The position numbers and the translations under genes were made by a program. Shown here piece by piece: positions 43,853-54,790 of a stretch of DNA of 64,000 nucleotides. The number at the start of each line of letters is the position of its first letter. Position 1 is the first letter of the stretch. Source of the stretch: Cerrena zonata (taxonomy: Eukaryota > Basidiomycota > Agaricomycetes > Polyporales > Cerrenaceae); NCBI GenBank assembly GCA_038087015.1, contig JASBNA010000060.1:124001-188000 (forward strand), given 5' to 3'. A model generated the notes under the pieces. That model did not search any database. It was not told where the DNA came from and saw only the letters and a list, made by a program, of their open reading frames with translations.

Positions 43853-44901
43853 TGACACGCAGTAAAAAACTAATATCTAATGCTTGACTTTCATTTAAAC
43901 TAATCATCATGTTGTTATGACAGGAACTCTTTACAAAAACTAAATCAGAAAACCAATAGTAGAGTAAGAAAATATATTTTGAAAACATACTTAGTGATCA
44001 ATAGTTTATCACGGTTACTCATCAAATTGCAAAAATAAAAGTTACAAAAAAGAAGAGTCTACAGCACGATGGTTTCCATTATGGTCTCCCACTAACGTAC
44101 TCATCATTGCTCTCAGTAGCTTAATAATTATTGATCGGACGGGTAATCATGCTTTATACTGGATATGGCCGTAGACGTTGGTTGGGACGATTCGGGTTAT
44201 CAAGAAAGTAATGGCAGCAGGGACCTGGTGTACGGGTGTGGTATTTTGCAACCAAAAAAGAGTATGCCTGGCAAGTAAGCTGACCAAAGTGATGAAGTCT
44301 ACGTAATGTCTTGATGATAATGACTGAAGGCAGACGGCCTTGCTTATTCGGAACAAAGTGAGTCGAAAATGTTATTGTGCCAGTTCCAATGAAGGGTGTC
44401 TACAGAGAAATAAATTTAGTATTTGGGTTTATTATAGTAAGATGAAGATTATCGAAAACAGTTTGACCTTAGCACATGTATTGATGTACAGCGATGAATT
44501 AACGAACCGGCTAACTTAGACGGCCGATTTTACCGTTAATCTTTCTGATATTAATAACTGATATACAAACACTGGAATACACGGATAAATTGAGGAGTAT
44601 ATTTATAGATATATAATTAAAAACAAGCTGCATAGTATGCTTCCGTATCAGAAATACTCAAGTCCTGATGGGCTGCAAAATGTCCTGACAACGTACTCAA
44701 TAATGACAAGTACTACTTGAGTAAATACATACATTAAGTAGGAATAATCACAATATTCAACAAAAATAGCCTTTATAATCAACAGAATGCCCACGACATC
44801 TAGGTAATTCTACAATACTTGAATAACCAAGAAGATGATGTACGGATGTATATATATATATTAGTAAAACAACAACGAAATGAACCATGTTTTCTTTTTC
44901 T
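43853..44901. other. Intergenic region with two TGTACGGRT elements
   Basis: About 1 kb with no gene I can support; the minus frame at 44147-44356 has no recognisable match. TGTACGGGT lies at 44229 and TGTACGGAT at 44839. The DNA may be decayed repeat. Confidence 0.4.
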
Positions 44902-45276
44902 TTAAAAAAGCATATCTAAAGTACAACAAACACAAAGTGCACCTAAACAAGCAGTCAAACAAGTGGAAGCACCGGCACCACCACCACCTTGTTGTTGGAC
45001 ATACATTGGTTGTTGTTGCTGGTAGTATCCCTGCTGGCCATAACCACCACCACCATAACCTGGTTGACCACCGTAGCCACCACCGTAACCTGGTTGACCA
45101 CCATAACCTTGTTGAGGGTAACCACCGTGGCCACCTCCGAAAACTCCACGATCTTGATCTTGCGGTTGATACGAAGGTTGGGATTGTGGAGCATAACCTC
45201 CACCCTGACTCTCAGACCAGTTGGGAGGCGCACCAGTAGGAGGATTATAATTATCTTGAGCTTTGTTATACGACAT
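44902..45276 (-). CDS. CYSTM-domain tail protein, Gly/Tyr/Gln-rich
   Basis: The 124-residue protein has a disordered N-terminal two-thirds with repeated GYGGQPGYGG units. It ends in a Cys-rich transmembrane module STCLTACLGALCVCCTLDML, as in the CYSTM proteins of yeast (YBR016W, YDL012C, YDR210W). These are palmitoylated or tail-anchored at the plasma membrane and are linked to stress tolerance. The repeats are rich in glycine codons GGT and GGC. Other frames over the same DNA are shadows. Confidence 0.85.
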   Translation of the reverse strand: MSYNKAQDNYNPPTGAPPNWSESQGGGYAPQSQPSYQPQDQDRGVFGGGHGGYPQQGYGGQPGYGGGYGGQPGYGGGGYGQQGYYQQQQPMYVQQQGGGGAGASTCLTACLGALCVCCTLDMLF

Positions 45277-46317
45277 TGCAATAATGAAAAGAAAAAGACG
45301 GTTAAATAATCAGCAAATACCGTCCTTTTTATAAAACTCCAAGAAAACAAAAACTGTGACTAAAGGAAAAAATTAACCGTGAGCGAAAAATGCACCGTTT
45401 TCACAAATTATCATTAAATATAAAGAAGGCTTGTTCTTTAAAGTGCCATCCTCTCCGAAAAATTGGCAATGTCCCAACCGTAAATGACTATGAGCGAGGC
45501 TATCGCTTCTTAGTTCATACACAACGTACTGCTAGTACACTAGGGATTATTGCAAACCGTAGTCTTTAAGACACTCTAGTCACTACTTCCGAGGGGATGG
45601 GACCACCACGACATTTCACCGGTCCCGGAACTTCCCAACCGCCAAATGTCGCACTCCAAACTGCTTATGTAATTGAAGACTTTACTTAGTGGATCCAGGC
45701 TCTTCTTACTCAAATTAGTTTGAAGCGAAGCTTAAAAACAGTTGCCTTCGAGCCAATAACCGCAAATCTCTGGTATTCCGTGAGAGCCTGATAGGAAGAC
45801 ACAAGGGGTTGTGTAAAAGGGACGTCGATTTTTGACTGTAAGCTGAGAGACTTATATTGTGAGATCAGCCGTGTCCGGAGGGGATGTACGGGTTTGTACT
45901 TTACCTTCCTAATTGGGATCAATAGGAAATTTGTAACATCTCGTCGACTCTGCGTCGCCACGCTCTCTGATTGGCCAGGATTGTCAGCACCCAAATCCCC
46001 CGTAAGACTTAGAGAGCTGGTTCAAGCGTGAAAGTACAGAATTTCTGAAGAATGTAGGCATAATGTAAGAAGGACGTAGGATTATACGCTCAGAGCACTA
46101 AATAATGTCGTTATGGGCTGTTTGTTGACTAAGTGTTGAAAAGTTGATCGAGAGGTGATCGAGTAGCTGAAAAATTGATTAAAGTGACGATTTACAATGG
46201 AAAAACGACTGGAAAACAATCAAATAACTTCTTGAACATCTCCAGGAGTGGCTACTGATTCAAATATTGGGTAGTTGAGCAGTATTAATTTTTGCTATCT
46301 GGTGGCCAGGGTGATAA
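45277..46317. other. Long intergenic region between the CYSTM gene and the RPS5 promoter
   Basis: About 1 kb. The minus frame at 45710-45994 (94 codons) matches nothing I recognise. The GC content around 45560-45650 is higher than its surroundings, so a structured RNA is possible but not supported by any box or family. TGTACGGGT lies at 45885. Confidence 0.4.
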
Positions 46318-46347
46318 TTTAGGGCATCACGTGCCGCGAGCTAGGGC
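46318..46347 (+). promoter_or_regulatory. RPS5 promoter: Tbf1-like and Cbf1-like sites
   Basis: TTTAGGGCATCACGTG (46318-46333) joins a TTAGGGC Tbf1-type site to a CACGTG Cbf1 site, and CTAGGGC follows at 46341. In Candida albicans ribosomal protein genes are known to be driven by Tbf1 and Cbf1 rather than Rap1, and this layout fits. The elements lie about 230-260 bp before the ATG. Confidence 0.75.
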
Positions 46348-46575
46348 ATCTGTCTGAATTAGGAAGGTATACTGAGAAGTTCACTAGTTAAACGCGCAAA
46401 ACAAATTTTTCAGTACGCAATTGGGACTATTTTTTGTAAATCATCGCGAAAGATTTTATTTTGTTAGCTGAATGGTAGCGAAAAAAAACTTTCAATACTA
46501 GACCTTTTTTTCAATATTAAAGATTCTTTTTGATACCTCTTTCCTAACTCCTCTTTATTATCCATATAAGTAAGA

Positions 46576-47250
46576 ATGTCTGACGTTGAAGAACAATACG
46601 TTGAAGAACAACCAGTTGTTCAAGAAGAATTACAAATTGTTGAATTAGCTACCCCAATCCCAGCTGAAGTTCAAGCTGCTCAACAAGAAGTTAAATTATT
46701 CAACAAATGGTCTTTTGAAGAAGTTGAAGTTAAAGATGTTTCTTTAACCGATTACGTTCAAATCAGACAACCAGTTTTCGTTTCCCACACTGCTGGTAGA
46801 TACGCTTCTAAAAGATTTAGAAAAGCTCAATGTCCAATTGTTGAAAGATTAACTAACTCTTTAATGATGAACGGTAGAAATAACGGTAAAAAATTAAAGG
46901 CTGTTAGAATCGTCAAACACGCTTTAGAAATCATCAACGTTTTAACCGAACAAAACCCTCTTCAAGTTGTTGTTGACGCTGTTGTCAACTCTGGTCCAAG
47001 AGAAGATTCCACCAGAATTGGTTCTTCCGGTACCGTTAGAAGACAAGCTGTTGATGTTTCTCCATTAAGAAGAGTTAACCAAGCTATCTCTTTATTAACC
47101 ATTGGTGCCAGAGAAGCTTCTTTCAGAAATGTTAAAACTATTGCTGAATGTTTAGCTGAAGAATTAATTAACGCCGCTAAAGGTTCTTCTACCTCTTATG
47201 CCATCAAAAAGAAGGATGAATTGGAAAGAGTTGCTAAATCTAACCGTTAA
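46576..47250 (+). CDS. RPS5: Ribosomal protein uS7 (40S subunit)
   Basis: The 224-residue protein is Rps5/uS7: [40 protein letters not shown] core, and the conserved end [19 protein letters not shown]. It sits at the head of the small subunit near the mRNA exit. Codon use is extremely biased (TTA, AGA, GGT, GTT, GCT), typical of a highly expressed gene. No intron is present. Confidence 0.97.
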   Translation: MSDVEEQYVEEQPVVQEELQIVELATPIPAEVQAAQQEVKLFNKWSFEEVEVKDVSLTDYVQIRQPVFVSHTAGRYASKRFRKAQCPIVERLTNSLMMNGRNNGKKLKAVRIVKHALEIINVLTEQNPLQVVVDAVVNSGPREDSTRIGSSGTVRRQAVDVSPLRRVNQAISLLTIGAREASFRNVKTIAECLAEELINAAKGSSTSYAIKKKDELERVAKSNR

Positions 47251-47403
47251 GATTACAAAAGTATCTTGTTGGGTTTATCATGTATTTTATATAAAAAAAA
47301 TGTCATTTCTTCGTTAATGTATAAAAAATATTATTATTATTATATTGTAATATTTAATGCTAAAGTTTAATAAATAATGAATATGTATGATTATTTTTTT
47401 GTT

Positions 47404-49214
47404 TTATACTCGGATTGGATAAAACATTCTTTTAAAGTAGTTAATAATGGTTGGTCTTAATAAATTTTGGTACCTTTCCACTCTTTGTTCTAAATTATTT
47501 AAATCTTCTTCTCCTAGAGTTTTAAGATAACCCGACTTACTTTTCAATGAAGATAACGCATTCAAACGTCTTGATTTGAAAGTTCTTCTCACCAACCATT
47601 CTCTATTAATCAATAATAATAAAAAGCAGAAAAAGAAGGCACAACCAGAGAAAATTTGGGTATGTAGATATGGATGAGGGCTATCTTCCACAACTAATGA
47701 GATAGCGATAACTTCACTAACCATTGAGAATAGCCCAACAACAATATTCAATCCACTCCAGGCGGCAGGTAATTTATTTTGAGTATCAATAATATCCGCA
47801 GCCATTGATTGACACATTGTACTACCAATACCAATGAAAAAACCTAAAATGCAACTAAACACTATAAGTGATGCATAACTAGTGGCATTTATCCAAAATG
47901 CTAATAATAAAATGCAAATCAATAACGAAACCGACGTCAGTAAGTTATTACGTCCCATGGTATCTCCAAGATATCCTAATGAGGGTCGACCAAAAGATTG
48001 AAATGCATTCAATATAGCAGTGATATTTGAGGCTTGAGATGCACTGAGTCCAGCAGAAACTCCGTACGATGCTAAAGTAAATAACATAAGAATGTATCCT
48101 AATATAGCAAAACCAAACCAAATTGCTAGAAGACATAATGGATAATTATTGAAAACTTTGATATCAAAAATTACTTTACAATTGAGTTTTAATGTTTCCC
48201 AATTTAATGTTTCTTTTAAAGGTAGGGTATTTTTGATTCCGGGGTCTTAATGTAATTAAAGGAATTATCGTTCCGACAAAATCAACAATTGCCAATAGTC
48301 TAAATGCCCATCTTTGATCTTTGGTTTCTTTAATAACTTTATTTAAACTCAATGAAAATACAACCCCACCAATACCAGCACCAGAAACAGCAATACCCAT
48401 TGCCATTGACTTTCGTTTGTCAAACCATGTAGACAAAATAAGTGTTGCCGGTAAGAAAATAAGGGTGAATGATAACCCAATCAATAAACCTTGAGTTATG
48501 TATAAATGCCAGACTTTAGTTGCAAAACTCGATAATATATAGCCAACGGTTTGAAGTATAATACCAATTATGAAAACATAATAGTGGCCCGAATATTTTA
48601 TAAAGAATAGTACTGAAAGGTGCTAAGGCTTGCGCAAAACAAACAACCATTGATCCAATGATTGCATAATCCATCTGCAGGGCTACAGGGAAATCAGATC
48701 CAGGTAGTTTAGCATTAGACATTAAAACCCCCCATGCTGCATTAGACCCCCAGGTAGCAAATATACAAAGCTGTGTCATAAAGGCTACAACCCATGCGTA
48801 GCCTTGATCTTTAGCTGGCCCATCATCCTCTTCTTCCTCATCCTCTTCTTCAGGGGACTCATTTCGTTGGGACTCTTGGTCCGACTTGCGTCTTGTGGTA
48901 GCACGCAGCACCCGATCAAGTTCTTCCAAAATAACCTGTTCTGTTTCTGGTCTATTGGAATACTCTTGATATTCAAGCTGATCCATTTCACGATCATCTC
49001 TAATACCACTAATAACCCTAGAAAGTTCACTTATATTGGAGTTTGTTTTCGTTATCCTGGCTGAATTATGCACCTGAAGCTCCTGTGCTCCGAATTCATC
49101 TTCAGATGTCTCCCTAGACGTATTTCTATACATTTTAGTTGACGGTACGTTCTTTATATCAGTAGCAGTTGAATTAAGCAGCAGCACGGCTGAATCCTTA
49201 GTATCCTCATACAT
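47404..49214 (-). CDS. MCH-type monocarboxylate transporter-like protein, frame broken twice
   Basis: Three minus-strand frames (49214-48516, 48484-48176, 48087-47404) make one MFS protein. The joins are one surplus base in CCC at 48588-48590, after which reading continues HYYVFIIGIILQTVGYILSS, and one at 48239-48240, after which it continues IKNTLPLKETLNWETLKLNC. The N-terminus is acidic and cytoplasmic, then QGYAWVVAFMTQLCIFATWG starts helix 1, as in yeast Mch2/Mch4 and Esbp6. The family resembles animal monocarboxylate carriers, but the yeast members' substrates are mostly unproven. Two breaks in one gene could also mean a pseudogene. Confidence 0.75.
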
Positions 49215-50089
49215 TTTTATAAACTAAAGAAGATCGACCTAGCAAGAGATATATATATATAATCCTACCTAATTATAGCAACATATATTGGTATTTATAC
49301 AGAATAGAGAAGAAAGTAGTATTCACTTGACGGCTTTCAACTATTAGTCACAGCGGAATTTAAAAAAAAAAGTCAAAAAAAAAAAAAAAAAAAAACGTCA
49401 AATGGGAACAAAGCCGTTCCATGAAAAGACAATGGTTGTATTTGGTTCTGATTTGGAAAGTTACCAAATACGACGTTGCCCACTAGGGAAGCCAGAGCAA
49501 GTCCACTTGTTAGAGGCCATTTACCCGAAACCAACCTTGATTAGTAATGGTTTGCGGACTTTTAAAATGCGATTCCAGTCATTGAATAATGGATAATTCA
49601 GCACCAGGAGGAGAACGTCAAGACGTGACACACAGCATTCTGGTTTTATGAAAGACGAGCAGCAGCCTTCAACACTAATTGGGGCTGTAATTTTTAATTA
49701 GGTTTATATTTACTGAAAAGCAGGATTTCCTAAACCATCGGTCCTTCTCCTCAAGAGCGGGAACAAATCTCTCATCAGGACTGAACAACTTCCTCTGCAA
49801 GACTGTCAATATATCCGGAAGACTTGAACATATCCGCAAGACTTGAACATATCCGAGACTTGAACAGCTGTGAATGAGTAACTCAATTGGCTGCAACTAT
49901 CGATTTCCCAATCGGAGAAAATGTGAGAGAATTCCGCAGATTTGGGATGTACGGATAGCCGGTCCGCGCACCCAGACACCACACCTCCCCAGAAGGCCCA
50001 CCGACCGAGAAATTGGAAACTTGGTTGACCCTTTAAGGTTTTGGCAACTATAATTGGCATTACATTACAAGTTATTATCGACAAAGAAA
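49215..50089. other. Divergent region between the MCH-like gene and VPS4
   Basis: About 870 bp with no supported gene. It contains A tracts at 49361-49394, a 19-bp repeat near 49817-49863 and TGTACGGAT at 49948, about 135 bp before the VPS4 start. Small frames at 49402-49596 and 49675-49896 match nothing I know. Confidence 0.4.
49817..49863. repeat. Short tandem repeat of about 19 bp
   Basis: The unit AAGACTTGAACATATCCG occurs twice in succession, followed by a partial copy GAGACTTGAACA. Confidence 0.85.
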
Positions 50090-51391
50090 ATGTCTGGAGC
50101 TTCTGATTTTTTATCGAAAGGTATAGATTTGGTCCAGAAAGCAATCGATGCCGATACTGCAACAAGGTACGAGGAAGCCTATAAATTGTATTACAATGGA
50201 TTGGACTATTTGATGTTAGCTTTGAAATACGAGAAGAATCAACGATCTAAAGATTTGATTAAATCCAAGTTCACTGAGTATCTTACGAGAGCCGAGCAAT
50301 TGAAGGATCATTTAGAGAAACAGGAGAATAATAAGTCGAATCTGGCAGAGAACTCTTCGAGTAACGGGCTGACTAAAGCCAAAAAATCAGGGGAAGATGA
50401 TTCTGACGATGCAGAAACCAAAAAATTAAGAGGAGCATTGGCAGGAGCCATTTTGTCGGAAAAGCCAAATGTTAGCTGGGATGATATTGCTGGTTTAGAA
50501 GGTGCCAAAGAAGCTTTAAAAGAAGCTGTTATCTTACCGGTTAGATTCCCCCAATTATTTACGGGTAATAGGAAACCCACTTCTGGTATATTATTATATG
50601 GACCACCAGGTACCGGTAAATCTTATTTAGCGAAAGCCGTTGCTACGGAAGCTAATTCGACATTTTTTTCAGTATCTTCATCGGATTTAGTTAGTAAATG
50701 GATGGGTGAATCAGAAAGATTGGTTAAACAATTATTCACAATGGCTCGTGAAAGTAAGCCTTCTATTATTTTCATTGATGAGGTTGATGCATTATGTGGA
50801 CCTCGTGGCGAAGGAGAAAGTGAAGCATCAAGAAGAATTAAAACCGAATTATTGGTTCAAATGAATGGTGTTGGTAATGATTCAAGTGGAGTTTTAGTAT
50901 TGGGTGCCACCAATATACCTTGGCAATTAGATGCTGCCATTAGAAGAAGATTCGAACGAAGAATATATATTTCATTACCAGAACTTGAAGCAAGAACTAG
51001 GATGTTTGAAATTAATATCGGTACAGTCCCCTGTGAATGTTCAGCCCAAGATTTCAAAGTATTAGCAGAAATGACCGATGGCTACTCTGGTCATGATATT
51101 GCTGTTGTTGTAAGAGATGCTCTAATGCAACCAATACGTAAGATTCAACAAGCCACTCATTTTAAACCGGTTTTAATTGATGATGAGGAAAAATTAACTC
51201 CCTGTTCACCAGGGGATGAAGGGGCTCAGGAAATGAATTGGATGGATATTGGTACCGATGAATTAAAAGAACCAGACTTGACGGTGAAAGATTTCATAAA
51301 ATCAATCAAAAATAATAGACCAACAGTTAACGCTTCAGATATCGAAAATCATATTAAGTTTACTGATGATTTCGGTCAAGAAGGAAATTAA
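50090..51391 (+). CDS. VPS4: AAA ATPase Vps4, ESCRT-III disassembly
   Basis: The frame opens earlier with ATG at 50054, but the family start [20 protein letters not shown] is at 50090 and gives 433 residues. An MIT domain covers about residues 1-75, a linker follows, then the AAA core: Walker [14 protein letters not shown] near 172-184, Walker [11 protein letters not shown] near 228, and arginine fingers in [11 protein letters not shown] beta-domain insert and C-terminal helix complete it. It recycles ESCRT-III at endosomes. Confidence 0.96.
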   Translation: MSGASDFLSKGIDLVQKAIDADTATRYEEAYKLYYNGLDYLMLALKYEKNQRSKDLIKSKFTEYLTRAEQLKDHLEKQENNKSNLAENSSSNGLTKAKKSGEDDSDDAETKKLRGALAGAILSEKPNVSWDDIAGLEGAKEALKEAVILPVRFPQLFTGNRKPTSGILLYGPPGTGKSYLAKAVATEANSTFFSVSSSDLVSKWMGESERLVKQLFTMARESKPSIIFIDEVDALCGPRGEGESEASRRIKTELLVQMNGVGNDSSGVLVLGATNIPWQLDAAIRRRFERRIYISLPELEARTRMFEINIGTVPCECSAQDFKVLAEMTDGYSGHDIAVVVRDALMQPIRKIQQATHFKPVLIDDEEKLTPCSPGDEGAQEMNWMDIGTDELKEPDLTVKDFIKSIKNNRPTVNASDIENHIKFTDDFGQEGN

Positions 51392-51521
51392 CCCATTCAA
51401 TTCTGTTACGATTCTACACGATATCTTTTCTTCAATTTGTTTGCATCGATTTGCATTTATTAGAATAATCTATGTTACATAATGATCTTTTTTTTTTTTT
51501 GTATAAAACATTTAATACATA

Positions 51522-52430
51522 TCAATAATCTCTCATTGGAGATCTTGATCTAGCTCTTGTTTGCTCTCTACCGGGTGACCTATCTCTATTTCTTAATTTA
51601 TCAGCAAATAAATCTTCTTCATCATCTCTAGCACGTCTATTACCTCCTATTTTATTGGCAAACAAATCTTCATCATTTGATTGACGACGACGGTTCCCAC
51701 GCTGCTGACGTTGTCTATCATTAAAACGTTTTGGCTTTCTTTCTGGTTCTCCATGTAATAAATAATATCTTGAATAAGCACTAGCATTTTTAACTTTACG
51801 ATCATTTTGCAAAGATTGTCTAGTATATAAGACAATTGCCGATTCGTCTTCGTCCATCTTCAACTCATCCTCAACGTTTTCAGGTTTTTCTTCACTAGAG
51901 TTTAACCTATTCAATAAATTTTGTTTCTTACGAAATTGAATTGTGGGATTATATGGTTTTGTTTCCCGTTCCTGTATGATATCGGCAATATATTCACTAG
52001 TGAGTTCGCTAGGTGGTGAAATAGTTTGATTCTCGTTAGGATTTGAAGAAATCGAAATTGCCGATAATGCTTTAAAAGCTTCTTCGTGAGTTTTGAAAAC
52101 AACGTTAATTGAAGTATCGTTAATCCATTGAATTTTGAAGGTTAATTGATCATTAATTGGTTTGGCAACATACTCAAGAAGTTCATTACCTTCATCGTCA
52201 TGTTTAGTGATTGTTTCAAAATTCAAATAGTAGTCAATGAAGAATTTCAAATCATCAGTGCTGAGATTATCAACACCTTTGATAAAGATAGACTCTGGTC
52301 TCAAAGTTTCGAGATTATCATTCACAGTCACATTGATTTGTTGTTCCTTCAACTTTTCTTCTCTTTCCTTTTCGTCGTCCAATGTTTTGGTAAGAAGCCC
52401 TCCGTATGGAGCAACATAAGGAGTGGTCAT
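51522..52430 (-). CDS. NCBP3-like RNA-binding protein
   Basis: The 302-residue product has a compact RRM-like N-terminal region: ESIFIKGVDNLSTDDLKFFI then FKIQWINDTSINVVFKTHEE and AFKALSAIS. This follows the pattern of nuclear cap-binding subunit 3 (GVDxMST, IEWLDDTSCNVVW). The segment NASAYSRYYLLHGEP corresponds to the YYxKYGNP motif of that family. The C-terminus is Arg/Ser/Asp-rich with RSRSP repeats, suggesting nuclear RNA work. NCBP3 links mRNA cap binding to export in animals; the role here is inferred. The gene is convergent with VPS4. Confidence 0.7.
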   Translation of the reverse strand: MTTPYVAPYGGLLTKTLDDEKEREEKLKEQQINVTVNDNLETLRPESIFIKGVDNLSTDDLKFFIDYYLNFETITKHDDEGNELLEYVAKPINDQLTFKIQWINDTSINVVFKTHEEAFKALSAISISSNPNENQTISPPSELTSEYIADIIQERETKPYNPTIQFRKKQNLLNRLNSSEEKPENVEDELKMDEDESAIVLYTRQSLQNDRKVKNASAYSRYYLLHGEPERKPKRFNDRQRQQRGNRRRQSNDEDLFANKIGGNRRARDDEEDLFADKLRNRDRSPGREQTRARSRSPMRDY

Positions 52431-52756
52431 TATTGTATTAAGAGAAAGTAGAGCTTATAATGTTGAAAAATCTGTTTTTCTCTTCACATTTTTGTCCAAC
52501 TTCGCATTTGACTATCAACATTTACAAACCTTTTAGATCAAGATGTAATTTATTCACTATAAAGACTATCAAGTGTATGTAACCAGGTTACCGTCTCTGG
52601 CCCCGGTAGGTGCTAAACCCAGTGCTATCTGACTTATGACTACGTATCACGTTACCACCTGACCCATCATGAGATATAAATCTATTGATGAACTTTTAAT
52701 GATATCTCTATACTCTGACTATTATCACTTCTCTTGCTGGAGATTCAATTGACCAA

Positions 52757-53080
52757 TTAATTCTCGGTAACTTCCATCTTTGTGGTGTCCTCTCTTATGA
52801 ACAAAACGTTATTACATCTAATGAAGATTTCCCCAATCAATTCTTCCTTTCTTTCATTGTTTTCAACAACAATTTCATAGGTGTTATCTAATTGCAAGTT
52901 CATGTAGTTATCTATTGAAAGCAAAGTGCCTTTATACTCGGTTTTATTCCATTTCAACCTAACAATGACTGTTTTATTTATCAAAGTTTTCAAGAATGGT
53001 TTCGGGTTAACTGGTTGAAACTGCTGGGTGTTAGTAGGAAAACTCGTCAAAGACTCGTAGGACGTACGTACCGAAGACAT
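52757..53080 (-). CDS. SMX3: Spliceosomal Sm protein F (probable 48-nt intron)
   Basis: The Sm fold is clear: [20 protein letters not shown], then [17 protein letters not shown] (Sm1) and [15 protein letters not shown] (Sm2). The ATG is at 53080. Reading straight through gives [20 protein letters not shown] before QPVNPKPF. If the 48-nt intron at 53024-53071 is removed, the start is [14 protein letters not shown], which aligns directly with other SmF N-termini. SmF is part of the Sm ring of U1, U2, U4 and U5 snRNPs. It is divergent from GAB1. Confidence 0.92.
   Translation of the reverse strand: MSSVRTSYESLTSFPTNTQQFQPVNPKPFLKTLINKTVIVRLKWNKTEYKGTLLSIDNYMNLQLDNTYEIVVENNERKEELIGEIFIRCNNVLFIREDTTKMEVTEN
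53024..53071 (-). other. Probable 48-nt in-frame intron in SMX3
   Basis: The minus strand has GTACGT at the donor after ATGTCTTCG, an exact TACTAAC branch point and CACCCAG at the acceptor. The length is a multiple of three and carries no stop, which hides it from ORF callers. Removal restores the conserved N-terminus. Confidence 0.8.
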
Positions 53081-53278
53081 GATGGGGTTCTTTAGCAATG
53101 GAGCGCTCTATGAAAGAATGAAGTAAAGCAAAACAAGCGATGAACGTAAAGCAAAACAAGTAGCGATGAAGTAATGAAGTTGTTTTTCGCTCGATGGAGT
53201 TTTTCGAAAATCTCATTTTTCAACAAACACGTAATTACCAACACGTCTTTGAAGTCAGCCAAGTCCAACCAAGTCAGG

Positions 53279-54556
53279 ATGAGTAAGTTGATGCAAGTGC
53301 TAGTGGTTGGTGGGATCATAAGGTTTGTTTTACCCACTTTGATACCGCAACTACCATTTAAATTAGCATCCACCATCGAGGTATCGACCTTAATCAATTC
53401 TTTTAAATCGTTACAAGAGGCCTTCTTCTACTTACAAAACAATATCGACTTATACGATGGAGGTGTCAACCACCATGCTCCGTTTTTGGTGATCTTGCTT
53501 AATATGGTTGATGAACATTTACCCAAGAGAATGAGTTTAATTGTATTTAATTTGATCTACACCGTTATTGATATTGGTATAACCATGAAATTGATCCAGT
53601 TAAATAGATGGTATAATGAGTATAATAGCAAGAGATTGGGCAAGAAAGTGGTTGGATTCAACGACGATTTGATTGCAAGCTTCTACTTGTTCAACCCATT
53701 GATCATCTTGACCAATTTATCCCATTCAACTTTGATTTTCCTGCTGTTTTTAATAATCGAAAGTTTGGTTCAATTATTAGTGGAAGAAAACTTGGTGAGA
53801 TCGATTATTTCGTTAGCAGTGGCTAGCTACTTATCGTTTTCGCCAATTTACCTTCTTATTCCATTAATTGCATTAGCACAAACTCAATCATCAAAAAATG
53901 TTTTCTATAGAAGTATTGCTATTTTCATATTGAGTATTGGTGTTTTATTAGGGAGTTCGATTTTGATAACTGGGAATACTAAATTCATCAGTCAATGTTA
54001 CCTAAGTGTTATGAGTTTTAATAAGATATCACCAAATTTAGGATTATGGTGGTATTTATTCACTGAAATGTTTGAGTTTTTCACTCCATTTTACATTGGT
54101 ATTTTCAATATCTACTCTTTCATTTACATCATTCCGATCACCCTAAGATTGTACCAGCATCCACACGAAAAACCAATTGGTGATTCCTTTTTAGCTTTTG
54201 TCCTTTCATGGATTTGGATCTGCTTCACTAAATCATACCCTACAATTGGTGACTTGGGGTTCATCATATCTTTATTACCAATCTTCAAGTCTACGGTAAT
54301 CCCCCACTGTAAATTCATGTTGGTTACTGGCTTAACCCTATTGGTTTGCTTATTATTGTCTCCAATTTTTTACTACTGTTGGATCGTTTTGGGTAATGGT
54401 AATAGTAATTTCTTCTACAGTATCAATTTGATCTGGGGGGTTGTCCATGTCTTGCTTATGATGGACCTCCTTTGGGCCCGTTTGAGCTATGACTACATCC
54501 AGATCAACCAAATCCCCGAACTGGAAAGCAAAAAGCTAAGATTAACCCAGATTTAA
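53279..54556 (+). CDS. GAB1: GPI transamidase subunit Gab1 (PIG-U homologue)
   Basis: The frame extends upstream to 53174, but MSKLMQVLVVGGIIRFVLPT at 53279 is the family start and gives 425 residues. The protein has many hydrophobic segments, with the PIG-U features AFFYLQNNIDLYDGGVNHHA near residue 50 and FNPLIILTNLSHSTLIF near 140. It belongs to the ER complex that attaches GPI anchors to proteins. PGA2 in this window also serves GPI-protein biogenesis. The SMX3 start lies on the opposite strand about 200 bp away. Confidence 0.93.
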   Translation: MSKLMQVLVVGGIIRFVLPTLIPQLPFKLASTIEVSTLINSFKSLQEAFFYLQNNIDLYDGGVNHHAPFLVILLNMVDEHLPKRMSLIVFNLIYTVIDIGITMKLIQLNRWYNEYNSKRLGKKVVGFNDDLIASFYLFNPLIILTNLSHSTLIFLLFLIIESLVQLLVEENLVRSIISLAVASYLSFSPIYLLIPLIALAQTQSSKNVFYRSIAIFILSIGVLLGSSILITGNTKFISQCYLSVMSFNKISPNLGLWWYLFTEMFEFFTPFYIGIFNIYSFIYIIPITLRLYQHPHEKPIGDSFLAFVLSWIWICFTKSYPTIGDLGFIISLLPIFKSTVIPHCKFMLVTGLTLLVCLLLSPIFYYCWIVLGNGNSNFFYSINLIWGVVHVLLMMDLLWARLSYDYIQINQIPELESKKLRLTQI

Positions 54557-54592
54557 TAGGTTTATATAGGTATTCAATACATCATTTTCTAG

Positions 54593-54674
54593 ACCCGTAC
54601 ATATAAGATCACGTGAAGTGCACGTGACTCGAGCAACACCCGTGCACCACAGGAACTGAGCGGTGTAAACCAAT
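54593..54674 (+). promoter_or_regulatory. QCR2 promoter: Rap1-like, Cbf1-like and CCAAT elements
   Basis: In order: ACCCGTACA (54593), CACGTG (54610), CACGTG (54621), ACACCCGTGCACC (about 54636) and CCAAT (54670). CCAAT is the Hap2/3/4/5 target for respiratory genes, and paired CACGTG sites suggest Cbf1. The cluster lies 120-200 bp before the QCR2 start. The assignment is inferred from motifs. Confidence 0.65.
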
Positions 54675-54790
54675 CAACAGTCGAGAAATAATGAAAAAAT
54701 GATTATTTGGTGAATTTTTCAGTAATATTTTTTTTTAAGTAAATACCATTAGATTGATATCACATTTATAAACATAACTTCAAGGACATA

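Noticed and set aside
44955..45309. Three other frames over the CYSTM gene (His-, Thr- and Val-rich)
   Set aside because: They are translations of the Gly/Tyr/Gln repeat in wrong frames.
45710..45994. 94-codon minus-strand frame
   Set aside because: No family recognised, no promoter or codon-bias support; kept only as part of an unexplained region.
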